Assembly (NCBI GenBank): GCA_035508495.1
Contig: DATJMX010000014.1
Location: forward strand, 62,001-126,000
Source: Candidatus Binataceae bacterium
Lineage (GTDB): Bacteria; Desulfobacterota; Binatia; Binatales; Binataceae
Length of the DNA stretch: 64,000 nt
Direction of reading: 5' to 3'
The number at the start of each line of letters is the position of its first letter. Within the stretch, counting starts at the first letter, position 1. The notes under the pieces were generated by a model that had not been told where the DNA came from, did no database searches, and saw only the letters and a list, made by a program, of their open reading frames with translations. The translations under genes and the position numbers were made by a program. Below are positions 35,845-43,626 of this stretch, piece after piece.

Positions 35845-36732
35845 ATGACGATGCATCAGACTGTTCGCATACCGACGCTCGAAATCGCATACGAGGCGAG
35901 CGGTCCGCCAAATGGCACGCCTGTGGTGCTGCTTCACGGCTGGCCGTCCGATCCGCACGACTACGATGGCGTCGCACCGGCGGCCGCGGCCGCGGGATGC
36001 CGCGTGCTGGTACCCTGGCTGCGCGGATTCGGTCCGACGAAATTTCTCGATCCCGCCACGCCGCGCTCGGGCCAGCAGGCCGCGCTGGGCGCCGATTTGC
36101 GCGACTTCCTCGATGCGCTCGCGATCGATCGCGCGATCCTGTGCGGCTACGACTGGGGCGGACGTGCGGCATGTATCGTCGCGGCGCTGTGGCCCGAGCG
36201 CGTGCGCGCGCTGGTTTCGATGACTGGCTATAATTTGCAGAATATCCCTGCATCGGGACGGCCTGCGCCCGCCGACTTCGAGCATCGGCTCTGGTACCAA
36301 TGGTACTTCCAGACCGAGCGCGGACGCACCGGCCTCGAGCGCAACCGGCGCGATGTCTCAAAGCTGCTGTGGCGGCTATGGTCGCCGAACTGGCGCTTCG
36401 ATGACACGACGTTTGAGGCAACGGCAACTAGTTTCGACAATCCCGATTTCGTTGCGGTAACGATCCAGTCGTATCGGCATCGTTATGCGAATGCGCCGGG
36501 CGATCCCGCGCTCGAGGAAATCGAGACGCGGCTTTCGGCGCAGCCCACGATCGCCGCACCGACGATCGTGCTGCACGGCGCCGAAGACGGTGTCGCACCG
36601 CCCCAGACCTCCGAGCATCACGCGCGCTATTTCACCGGCAACTACGAGCGCCGCGTGATCCCAGTCGCGGGCCACTTCATCTCGCGCGAAGCCCCCGCGG
36701 CCGTCGTCCAGGCAATCCAGGATCTGCTCTGA
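35845..36732 (+). CDS. Alpha/beta hydrolase, epoxide hydrolase/haloalkane dehalogenase type
   Basis: A 295-residue hydrolase with an oxyanion motif VVLLHGWPSDP near residue 28, nucleophile Asp103 in LCGYDWGGRAA (nucleophile elbow with Asp, as in epoxide hydrolases), acidic Asp near 250 in HGAEDGVAPP and a His in PVAGHFISREAP. A helical cap lies at about 125-200. It follows the GST-like gene with 39 bases between, so the three enzymes likely form a catabolic run under the TetR at 32542. Confidence 0.9.
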   Translation: MTMHQTVRIPTLEIAYEASGPPNGTPVVLLHGWPSDPHDYDGVAPAAAAAGCRVLVPWLRGFGPTKFLDPATPRSGQQAALGADLRDFLDALAIDRAILCGYDWGGRAACIVAALWPERVRALVSMTGYNLQNIPASGRPAPADFEHRLWYQWYFQTERGRTGLERNRRDVSKLLWRLWSPNWRFDDTTFEATATSFDNPDFVAVTIQSYRHRYANAPGDPALEEIETRLSAQPTIAAPTIVLHGAEDGVAPPQTSEHHARYFTGNYERRVIPVAGHFISREAPAAVVQAIQDLL

Positions 36733-36838
36733 ATCCTGAAATCCCTCGCCCGTATATTCGTGCTCGCGCTTCGATCAGCACCCTCACCGGCCTGACGCGC
36801 TTCCGCACGGACGTCCCCAAAGTATTTGCTTTCAGGCC
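36733..36838. other. Short intergenic gap
   Basis: Holds no coding or RNA signal that I can support. One degenerate piece, ACCCTCACCGG, resembles the inner segment of the repeat element at 7179-7398, but this is too short to count as a copy. Confidence 0.3.
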
Positions 36839-36866
36839 TTGACTAAATGAATGATTCAGTTATATT
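36839..36866 (+). promoter_or_regulatory. Promoter with TetR-type operator in its spacer
   Basis: TTGACT at 36839-36844 and TATATT at 36861-36866 are separated by 16 bases, a strong sigma-70-like promoter. The spacer contains TGAATGATTCA at 36848-36858, an almost perfect dyad of the kind bound by TetR-family repressors. Binding would block polymerase at the micro-protein gene that follows. Confidence 0.75.
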
Positions 36867-36920
36867 TACATCTATGACGCAGCGACTGGACGCTGCTTGA
36901 ACTCGGAAGGAGAAACCACG

Positions 36921-37094
36921 ATGGCTGCAATCAGCAAGATCTCTTCACTCACCCATTATGGCCGTGAAACCCAAAATCAGGAGTCGCGCAACTGCTTCGC
37001 GCTTGGACTGCGCATCAGTGAACTGCCGGGAGCAGCGTTCGCCGCGATCACCCTGTTCTACGTTGTCGCCGAACTGGCGAAGTTGGCGTGGTAG
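36921..37094 (+). CDS. 57-residue membrane micro-protein
   Basis: Unknown small protein. The ATG at 36921 has GGAGAAACC upstream; the frame extends 24 bases further back but this start is better placed. A hydrophilic N-terminal half (about 28 residues with Ser, His, Asn) leads to one hydrophobic segment, AAFAAITLFYVVAELAKLAW, reaching the C-terminus. It lies alone between two matching TetR-type operators and directly ahead of the second tetR gene, so it is very probably the repressed target. Confidence 0.65.
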   Translation: MAAISKISSLTHYGRETQNQESRNCFALGLRISELPGAAFAAITLFYVVAELAKLAW

Positions 37095-37098
37095 AATA

Positions 37099-37120
37099 TT
37101 GACTGAACGATTCATTTTAA
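37099..37120 (+). promoter_or_regulatory. Second TetR-type operator, ahead of the tetR gene
   Basis: TGAACGATTCA at 37104-37114 lies within a TTGACT (37099-37104) region, 22 bases before the tetR ATG. The reverse complement, extended outward, matches the upstream operator at 36848-36858 nearly base for base (ATGAAT.GTTCAGT compared with ATGAATGATTCAGT), so the two sites are copies in opposite orientation. This suggests negative autoregulation. Confidence 0.75.
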
Positions 37121-37135
37121 TGTCTACTCATTACC

Positions 37136-37855
37136 ATGGCTCGCACACGACCAGCCGACCGGATCGATTCGATGATCGAAGCGGCGGTAGCCACCTTCTG
37201 CGAGAAGGGTTACCGCCGCACCCAGATGGCCGATATCGCGCGGCGCATGGGCGTGTCGCCCGGCTCGCTCTACAATTACGTCGAGGGTAAGGAGGCGCTG
37301 TTCTACCTCGCGCTGGAGAGCGGCCTTATCGAGCCGATGGAGGAGCCGCCCGAGCTGCCGATCCGCTTCCGCGGCCATGAGCCTGCTCTCAAACGCTTCA
37401 AGGAGCTGACCTCGCTGACCGAGCGTCTGCCTGCTCTCCAGGCGGCGCTGAACCGCGAGCGTGCCGCCGATCCGCGCGCCGAGCTCGAGGACGTGACTCG
37501 CGAGCTCTACACCATGATTTATCGGATCCGCCACCTGATAACCCTGGTGGAGGCCTCGTTCAACGATCTGCCGCAGCTCGGTTATCTGTTTGTCGATCTC
37601 CGCAATCAACTCGTTGACCGACTCGCGCATTACCTGGAATTGCGAAGCAAGGCTGGCCAGTTTCGCGCGCTGGCGAATCCCGCGGCGACCGCGCGCCTGA
37701 TTATCGAAACGATCGGATGGTTCGCGCGCAATCGCTATCTCGATCCGACGCACAAAATCGACGACGAAACTGCGATCGCGACGGTGATCGATTTCGTTGT
37801 GCACGGTCTCATGACGGCGCCCGCCGCGCACGTCACAAAACGAGCGCACGCCTAG
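37136..37855 (+). CDS. TetR/AcrR family transcriptional regulator
   Basis: A 239-residue regulator with an HTH at about residues 6-55 (MIEAAVATFCEKGYRRTQMADIARRMGVSPGSLYNYVEGKEALF). The C-terminal domain is not assigned. Two identical-type operators lie upstream: one right before this gene, one before the micro-protein gene at 36921, so autoregulation and control of the micro-protein are likely. No enzyme gene lies immediately downstream. Confidence 0.92.
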   Translation: MARTRPADRIDSMIEAAVATFCEKGYRRTQMADIARRMGVSPGSLYNYVEGKEALFYLALESGLIEPMEEPPELPIRFRGHEPALKRFKELTSLTERLPALQAALNRERAADPRAELEDVTRELYTMIYRIRHLITLVEASFNDLPQLGYLFVDLRNQLVDRLAHYLELRSKAGQFRALANPAATARLIIETIGWFARNRYLDPTHKIDDETAIATVIDFVVHGLMTAPAAHVTKRAHA

Positions 37856-37859
37856 AAGT

Positions 37860-38372
37860 TCAGCGCGTCGCTGCGAGCAGCATCTCGAAATACGACACGT
37901 CGATAAGGTCAGCCGGACCAATCTGGAGCGCCGCGAGCAGCTCGTCGACCGCGGCGCGGCTTAGCTCCGGGTCTTGGCCGTCGGGGATAACGGCCTCGAT
38001 TTCGCCGAAGTTGCCGAGGCCTTCGACGCGGTCGAGATGAAAGCGGATGTGGTCGCGCTTCATCAGGATGCGCTTTTTGATGACCGTCGCGATCGTACCC
38101 ATTGCCGCTGCGAGCATCGCGCGCGTTTCTTCGGCATGCGAAATCGCCACGATCTCATAGGAGCTGAGCTTCAGTGGCCCGCTGTCATCGCGGCTGTAGA
38201 AAATCAGTACCGCGCGATGCCCTTCCTCGCGCAGCTTGAGCTTGCCGTTGGGAACGCGAAAGAACGTGTCACATTGATCGAGGACCGAGCGCTGCTTGTA
38301 TCCGAGCTTTGAAGCGCGCGCGGCGGCGGCGTCGAGATCGGCGAGCCGGAACTTGGCCTCGAGATTTCTCAT
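37860..38372 (-). CDS. CYTH domain protein, class IV adenylate cyclase-like
   Basis: A 170-residue protein of the CYTH superfamily (CyaB/thiamine triphosphatase fold). The N-terminal motif NLEAKF corresponds to the ExExK signature with Asn in the first position, typical of the class IV cyclase branch. Further basic and acidic residues for triphosphate and metal binding are visible in GKLKLREEG, VLIFYSRDD, RDHIRFHLDRVEGLG and GEIEAVI. It could make cAMP or hydrolyse triphosphates; activity unknown. It converges with the tetR gene. Confidence 0.9.
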   Translation of the reverse strand: MRNLEAKFRLADLDAAAARASKLGYKQRSVLDQCDTFFRVPNGKLKLREEGHRAVLIFYSRDDSGPLKLSSYEIVAISHAEETRAMLAAAMGTIATVIKKRILMKRDHIRFHLDRVEGLGNFGEIEAVIPDGQDPELSRAAVDELLAALQIGPADLIDVSYFEMLLAATR

Positions 38373-38476
38373 GTGACTTCGCGATCATGGCACGCGATAC
38401 TCTGCCGTGCGAAACTTGACAGCGTCGGCATCGGCAGTTAACGCTCCCACGACTCCTACGAGAGACAGTTGATTCA

Positions 38477-39643
38477 GTGGCTAGTCATAAGGAACCTGCG
38501 ACCTTCGATCCGAACCTGATTGCGGCGGGATTCGATCCTGCTGCCGCATCGGCAGATGCCGTGCGCAAGCTCGGCGAGCTGCGCGCTGCCGGCAACATTG
38601 ACGATGCCGCGATCGCGCGTGCACTCGGCGCGATTACCGACCTTTCGGCAGCCGTGATGCTCACGGAGATGGAGCAATCCGCCTCGGGCGCGCTCAGACG
38701 CGAAGTGCGCCGCGCCCTTTATCGCTTGCATCAGCGCGGCGTCGAACCTCCCGCCGCGGCTCAGCCCGCTGCCGAGCGCGAGCCGTTGCCATCCGGAATC
38801 TCGGCGCTGATGTCGCCGCCGGATCGCGAAGGCGTGCGAATCATCTGGCTCATGCGGGCAAGGATGGGCGGAAAAATCGGCAGGATCTTTGCGCTCGATT
38901 CGCGCGACGAGGGTCTGATTGCTTGCGAGGCCTCCGAGGTGACGCGCCGCGAGCTCAAGGCCGATCGCGAGCGTCTGGAGCAGAATGCCGGGACGAAGCT
39001 GGTCGAGGTCGATGGGCGCTTTGCCGATTTCCTGCTCTGCGACGCATACCGCCGCACGCCGGAATCGCGCCGCGGCCGCGTTGGCAGTTTTCTCTTCTTG
39101 CGTGCCGAGCTTATCCCCACGCCGCCGCCATCCGAGTTCAGGCATCCCGTGTACGACGATCTCGCCACGGAAGCTGCGCAGGACCCGTCTCTCGATCTGC
39201 TCAAGGAGCCCGAGTTTCTCGAATGGCGGCTGCCCGAGCCGCTGGTCAAGAAGTACGCCGATGAAATCCAGGGGGCGCAGGAGAGCGTGATCGTCGTGAG
39301 CCCGATTCAACAGCGCGAGCGCGTCAACGAGGCGATCGAGCGCGCGCTGGAATCGCTGTTGTCCGGCGACACTGGCGAGCAGATCCGCCGCAGCCTCGAG
39401 GACCTTGCCTACTTCATGGCGCGCGCGGGCCGCCGCCAACAAGCCGGATGGGCGGTCGCAGCCGCGGCGAAAATCCGCGACCATGCCGACGTCAAGCGCG
39501 ACGCATTTTTTCAGGCCTGGATCAGGATGCAGCTCGGCGCCGTGTTCGCCGAGGAACAGCAGCGCGCTGCCGAAGAGCCGCGCCTGATCATGACTCCAGC
39601 CGAGGCGATGCGCTCGCAGCAGCAGCGCTCCCGCCGCCGCTAA
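38477..39643 (+). CDS. Unrecognised 388-residue protein
   Basis: Starts with GTG. No domain is recognised. The first 110 residues are helical with many Ala; the middle carries a strand-rich part (DREGVRIIWLMRARMGGKIGRIFALDSRDEG) and the last 130 residues are helical again, ending in a basic Gln/Arg-rich tail. No signal peptide, membrane segment or catalytic signature. A HEAT-like or similar repeat protein is possible from the composition, but I see no clear repeats. Confidence 0.7.
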   Translation: MASHKEPATFDPNLIAAGFDPAAASADAVRKLGELRAAGNIDDAAIARALGAITDLSAAVMLTEMEQSASGALRREVRRALYRLHQRGVEPPAAAQPAAEREPLPSGISALMSPPDREGVRIIWLMRARMGGKIGRIFALDSRDEGLIACEASEVTRRELKADRERLEQNAGTKLVEVDGRFADFLLCDAYRRTPESRRGRVGSFLFLRAELIPTPPPSEFRHPVYDDLATEAAQDPSLDLLKEPEFLEWRLPEPLVKKYADEIQGAQESVIVVSPIQQRERVNEAIERALESLLSGDTGEQIRRSLEDLAYFMARAGRRQQAGWAVAAAAKIRDHADVKRDAFFQAWIRMQLGAVFAEEQQRAAEEPRLIMTPAEAMRSQQQRSRRR

Positions 39644-40125
39644 GACTTCAAGTCCATCGAATAGCCGTGATGCGTGCGGCGCCATCCGAGGCGTTCGTAG
39701 AATTGATGCGCGCGCGGCCGCTTCAGGTTCGTCGTCAGCGACATCTTGTAGCATCGGTTGCGCCGCGCGATGCGATCGGCAGCTTCCATCATCAGCTCGC
39801 CGACGCCTTTCGAGCGCATCGCGCTCGATACGACAACATTCTCGACCACGGCGACTGGTTTCAGGCCATGCCCGAGATGACGAAAGATCATCACGTGCAG
39901 CGTGCCGGCGACTTTGCCGTGCGCCTCGGCGACGAGAATCTGATGGTCGGGATTTTTGGCGATCGCGCGGTACGCCTTCAGCATCTCGGCGGGTTTCGGC
40001 GGCCGATACGAGTAGTCATCGAGATGAAGCTCGCGGTAGAGCTCGGTCAGCGCGGGCACATCGGCGATGCGCGCTGCGCGGACTTTGATCTTCGCAGTTT
40101 GAGCTGAGGATTTTATTCGCTGCAT
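39640..40125 (-). CDS. GNAT family N-acetyltransferase
   Basis: A 161-residue acetyl-CoA-dependent transferase. The start at 40125 is used because the upstream part of the frame (to 40326) crosses a hairpin repeat and lacks family features. Motif A is VVENVVVSSAMRSKGVGELMMEAADRIA with the Q/RxxGxG/A acetyl-CoA loop (RSKGVG), and LKRPRAHQFYERLGW is the C-terminal motif. Substrate unknown. It overlaps the end of the 388-residue gene by 4 bases convergently. Confidence 0.88.
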   Translation of the reverse strand: MQRIKSSAQTAKIKVRAARIADVPALTELYRELHLDDYSYRPPKPAEMLKAYRAIAKNPDHQILVAEAHGKVAGTLHVMIFRHLGHGLKPVAVVENVVVSSAMRSKGVGELMMEAADRIARRNRCYKMSLTTNLKRPRAHQFYERLGWRRTHHGYSMDLKS

Positions 40126-40176
40126 CGAGTTAGCTACTATCCCGCCGATAAAGCGTCGCGGTGGCTCCGGGGCTGG

Positions 40177-40200
40177 TTCCCTTCCCGTGCGGGAAGGGAA
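40177..40200. repeat. Perfect 11-base-pair hairpin, REP-like
   Basis: TTCCCTTCCCG and CGGGAAGGGAA flank a 2-base loop. The stem occurs in the region between the divergent GNAT and CaiB/BaiF genes. It resembles in style the ctctcccg...cgggagag hairpins at 7179-7398 and could be a member of the same REP-like group. Confidence 0.6.
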
Positions 40201-40277
40201 GTTGCGCTCCGCAGTGATTGAGACAGAACGTTTGTCCCGAATTCTTCGCGACGCGATTTCCGGAAGGAATAGCATAG

Positions 40278-41474
40278 ATGATCGCCAAGAAGCCGCTTGA
40301 CGGCATACGCGTGCTTGATCTGACACGCGTGTTGGCCGGACCGTTCTGCACGATGAACCTCGCCGACCTCGGCGCCGAGGTGATCAAGATCGAAGTGCCG
40401 GGCCGCGGCGACGATGCGCGTGGTTACGCGCCCACGCTGCCGACCGGAGACTCCGGATACTTCTACAGCGTCAATCGCGGCAAGCGTAGCGTGACGATAG
40501 ATCTGCGCACGACCGAGGGCGCGGAAATTTTTCTCGCCCTCGTCGCGATGTCGGATATCGTCGTCGAGAACTTCTCGCCCACGACGATGGATCGCTTCGG
40601 CGCCGGCTTCGAACAACTGAAAAGCGCGAATCCGAAGATCATCCTGTGCTCGATTTCCGGTTTCGGGCAGACCGGGCCGATGTCCGCCGATCCCGCCTAC
40701 GATATCGTCGCGCAGGCGCTCGGCGGGACGATGAGTATCACCGGCGTTCCGGGCGGCGAGCCGATGCGATGCGGCGTATCGATCGGCGATCTCACCGCCG
40801 CGCTGTACGGACTCGCGGGAATCCTCGCGGCGCTGCGCGTGCGGGATCGCGACGGTGTTGCGCAGCACGTCGATATCGCGATGCTCGATTGCCAGGTCGC
40901 GATCCTCGAAGATGCGCTCGCACGCTACTCGGTGACGCACAAAATACCCGGGCCGCTCGGCACTCGGCATCCCTCGATCACGCCGTTTCAGCAGTTTAAG
41001 GCGTCCGACGGATACTTCGTCGCGGGCGCGGGCAACGAATCGATCTGGCTGCGCATGTGCGACGCGATCGGGCGGCCGGAATTGAAAGACGATCCACGCT
41101 TTCTGCGTAACACCGATCGCACCGCAAACCATCCGGCGCTGGAAGCAATTCTCGCCGCGCACTTCGCACCCAAACCTCGCGATTACTGGATCGAACGTCT
41201 CAAACAAGCGGCGGTCCCGTGCGCGGCGATCAATAATTTGGAGGAGGTCACGCGCAATCCGCATCTGCACGAACGCAACATGATCCTGCGCGCCAACGTT
41301 CCCGGTTACGACGGCCTGATCGTGCCGGGCTCGCCAATCAAACTGCGCGGCTCGACAGCGACGCCCGATACGCACGCCCCCGGGCTCGGCGAGAATACCG
41401 AGGATGTGCTCACGCGCCTTCTCGGCTACGACAATGAACGTCTTTCGGAACTCCGGCAGCGTAGTATCATATGA
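40278..41474 (+). CDS. CaiB/BaiF family CoA-transferase
   Basis: Class III CoA-transferase of 398 residues with GIRVLDLTRVLAGPFCTM at residues 9-26, LGAEVIKIEVPGRGD near 31 and the catalytic Asp at about 171 in SIGDLTAALYG. The sequence is of the formyl-CoA transferase/succinyl-CoA-type branch in overall look. It is followed on the same strand by the TlpA gene, which starts 22 bases after its stop. Substrate unknown. Confidence 0.94.
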   Translation: MIAKKPLDGIRVLDLTRVLAGPFCTMNLADLGAEVIKIEVPGRGDDARGYAPTLPTGDSGYFYSVNRGKRSVTIDLRTTEGAEIFLALVAMSDIVVENFSPTTMDRFGAGFEQLKSANPKIILCSISGFGQTGPMSADPAYDIVAQALGGTMSITGVPGGEPMRCGVSIGDLTAALYGLAGILAALRVRDRDGVAQHVDIAMLDCQVAILEDALARYSVTHKIPGPLGTRHPSITPFQQFKASDGYFVAGAGNESIWLRMCDAIGRPELKDDPRFLRNTDRTANHPALEAILAAHFAPKPRDYWIERLKQAAVPCAAINNLEEVTRNPHLHERNMILRANVPGYDGLIVPGSPIKLRGSTATPDTHAPGLGENTEDVLTRLLGYDNERLSELRQRSII

Positions 41475-41496
41475 GTGGGCGGGTTCTTATCGCGCG

Positions 41497-42114
41497 ATGA
41501 AAAAGCTCAAACGCAACTGGGCGCTGATCGTTGTCGCCGCTGCTCTTATCGCGGCGGCCTTCGGTCCCCGCGTCTCGACCGATGGAAAACTAGCCGCCGC
41601 GCCTGAACTCGCTCTCGCCGCGGAAGTGCAGACCTTCAACTTCAGCGCGCCCGACCTGAACGGCAAGCAGATGAGTATCAAGCAATGGCTGGGGCATCCG
41701 ATTGTCGTCGATTTCTGGGCGACGTGGTGCGCCCCGTGCCGCCGCCAGGTGCCTGAGCTCGAAGAGCTCTACGAGAAATATAAGAAGACGAAGGGCCTCG
41801 TCGTTATCGGCGTATCGTGCGATTCGATCCAGGGCGAGGGCCGCGGCGCGGTCGGCCCATTCGTCGAGGAGTTCGGCGTCACCTATCCGATCGTGATGGC
41901 CAGCGAAGGCCTGGTCGATGCGCTCGGCGTGGAAGCGCTCCCGACGACATATTTTGTCAACCCCAAGGGACAAATCGTCAGCCGAATCGTCGGCGCAGGC
42001 AAGCGCGGCGAAATCACCGATAACGTGATGTCGCTGCTCAACACCAAGCCATCAAACAAGAGCGGCGAGCCGGTCGAACATAACGACAAGACCGGCCATT
42101 ACGTGGATCTCTAG
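41497..42114 (+). CDS. TlpA-like thiol-disulfide oxidoreductase
   Basis: Membrane-anchored thioredoxin-fold protein acting on the periplasmic side, in cytochrome maturation or similar reductive steps. The 205-residue protein has an N-terminal hydrophobic anchor (WALIVVAAALIAAAFG) and the redox motif DFWATWCAPCRR with Cys78 and Cys81. The cis-Pro VEALPTTYFVN is near residue 150. Start ATG at 41497; a longer frame exists but overlaps the CaiB gene. Partner proteins are not evident. Confidence 0.9.
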   Translation: MKKLKRNWALIVVAAALIAAAFGPRVSTDGKLAAAPELALAAEVQTFNFSAPDLNGKQMSIKQWLGHPIVVDFWATWCAPCRRQVPELEELYEKYKKTKGLVVIGVSCDSIQGEGRGAVGPFVEEFGVTYPIVMASEGLVDALGVEALPTTYFVNPKGQIVSRIVGAGKRGEITDNVMSLLNTKPSNKSGEPVEHNDKTGHYVDL

Positions 42115-42148
42115 GCTCGCCTCATTCGTCGTCTGAGATTTTAAAAGA

Positions 42149-42276
42149 ATAGGGTGGGCGTTTCTGCCCGCCATTGAAATGCGCGCGCGCCCTAAGCCTC
42201 GCGCCGCCGATTGTTTGCCGCAGAATGGAAGCGCGCCAGGCGCGCATCTTGATGGCGGGCAGGGACGCCCCACTAT
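42149..42276. repeat. Dispersed double-hairpin repeat, copy B (two inverted arms)
   Basis: Left arm 42149-42192 and right arm 42220-42276 are near-inverted copies of each other; the right arm, reversed, matches the copy at 12577-12634 (TAGTGGGGCG, GCCCGCC, CCATTCTG). The arrangement is that of a REPIN-type element: two REP-like units head to head. No gene lies inside. It stands between the TlpA and gpsA genes. Confidence 0.75.
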
Positions 42277-42326
42277 ATTTTCCAGGCGGCTGGACAATGT
42301 CTGCGGTCTAATCTGAAAATCGATAC

Positions 42327-43328
42327 ATGGATGATCGTATCGTGGTGCTCGGCGCGGGCGCGTGGGGGACTGCGCTGGCGGTGATGCTCGCGCGCGGTGG
42401 GCGCAGCGTGACGTTGTGCGCCCGACGTGCCGAGCAATGCGAGGCGATCGATCGCGCGCGCGAGAACTCAGCATATCTACCGCAAGTCGCGATTCCTGAC
42501 GCGATCGAGCTGAGCGCCGACTGGCCGGCCGCGGTGCGCGAACCGGACACGATCGTGATTGCGGTGCCGTCGCGTCATGCGCGTGCGGCGCTGGCTCCCG
42601 TCGCGAGCGGGATTCGGCCGGGTGCGATGCTCATCAGCGCGACCAAGGGTGTGGAGGAAGATACGCTGCATACCATGAGCGCGATGCTGCGCGAGGTCGC
42701 GCCGCCGGGGACTCAGATCGCGGTCTTGAGCGGGCCGGGATTTGCCGCCGAGGTTGCACGCGGCAAGCCCGCGGCGCTGGTCGCGGCTGCTGCAGAGGAA
42801 TCCGTCGCGGTTCGCGCGCGCGAACTGTTCGCCAGCCGCACGCTGCGGGTCTATTCCAGCACCGATGTCGTCGGTGTCGAGCTGGCAGGCGCTACGAAGA
42901 ACGTGATCGCGATCGCAGTTGGCGCGAGCGACGGCCTCGAACTGGGATCGAGCGCGCGCGCCGCCGTTATCACGCGCGGACTCGCGGAGATCATGCGGCT
43001 CGCCGCGGCCGGCGGCGGACGCCGCGAAACGATCGCGGGTCTCGCGGGGCTAGGCGACCTCGTCCTCACGTGCACGGGCGATCTCTCTCGCAATCGTACC
43101 GTGGGACTCCGCCTCGGGCGCGGCGACCGGCCCGACGTGAAGTCCGACCATGCGGGCAAGCCGGTGGCTGAAGGGATCGCCAACGCGCGTTCGGTGCGCG
43201 CGCTCGCGGCGCGGCTCGGCGTCGAGATGCCGATCGTTAACGCCGTCTATCGCGCCCTCTATGAAGCGGCGGCGCCAGACACTATTGTAGATGAATTGCT
43301 CAGCCGCGAACTCAAGCCCGAGTTCTAG
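42327..43328 (+). CDS. gpsA: Glycerol-3-phosphate dehydrogenase [NAD(P)+]
   Basis: Reduces dihydroxyacetone phosphate to sn-glycerol 3-phosphate for phospholipid synthesis. The 333-residue protein starts with IVVLGAGAWGTALAVMLARGG, shows SATKGVEEDTLHTMS, LSGPGFAAEVARGKPAA and GVELAGATKNVIAIAVGASDG with the catalytic Lys near residue 192, and LGDLVLTCTGDLSRNRTVG. Start ATG. It is followed by the zinc-knuckle gene and dapB. Confidence 0.96.
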   Translation: MDDRIVVLGAGAWGTALAVMLARGGRSVTLCARRAEQCEAIDRARENSAYLPQVAIPDAIELSADWPAAVREPDTIVIAVPSRHARAALAPVASGIRPGAMLISATKGVEEDTLHTMSAMLREVAPPGTQIAVLSGPGFAAEVARGKPAALVAAAAEESVAVRARELFASRTLRVYSSTDVVGVELAGATKNVIAIAVGASDGLELGSSARAAVITRGLAEIMRLAAAGGGRRETIAGLAGLGDLVLTCTGDLSRNRTVGLRLGRGDRPDVKSDHAGKPVAEGIANARSVRALAARLGVEMPIVNAVYRALYEAAAPDTIVDELLSRELKPEF

Positions 43329-43350
43329 GCGGCATTTCAGAAGGGACTCA

Positions 43351-43590
43351 ATGGAAAATAAGGCAACCTGCAAGGCGAACGAATGCTCGCGCGAGGTGAT
43401 CGCGCGCGGCTACTGTCGCAAACATTTTCGGCTCTGGAAGGCGGGCGAGATGCCCAAGCCGCGCTACCGCACCTGCACATTCGAGAAGTGCCGCAAAAAG
43501 CGCGCGGTCGGCAGCCTGTGCGAAGAACATTACAAGGCCAAGACCGGCAAGGGCGCTGAGGCCCCCGCCGCGGCCGCGTCAGCCTCCTGA
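43351..43590 (+). CDS. Small tandem CX4CX9CX2H zinc-knuckle protein
   Basis: A 79-residue protein with two units of identical Cys/His spacing: Cys7-Cys12-Cys22-His25 and Cys42-Cys47-Cys57-His60 (C-x4-C-x9-C-x2-H), around CSREVIARGYCRKHF and CRKKRAVGSLCEEHY. Similar knuckles occur in phage and actinobacterial proteins next to HNH or DNA-binding domains; here they form the whole protein. Both units are rich in Lys and Arg, suiting nucleic-acid binding. It lies 22 bases after gpsA and 36 bases before dapB. Confidence 0.8.
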   Translation: MENKATCKANECSREVIARGYCRKHFRLWKAGEMPKPRYRTCTFEKCRKKRAVGSLCEEHYKAKTGKGAEAPAAAASAS

Positions 43591-43626
43591 GATCATCCCG
43601 CGTTCGCCGCGGGTCGAGTTGCGATC

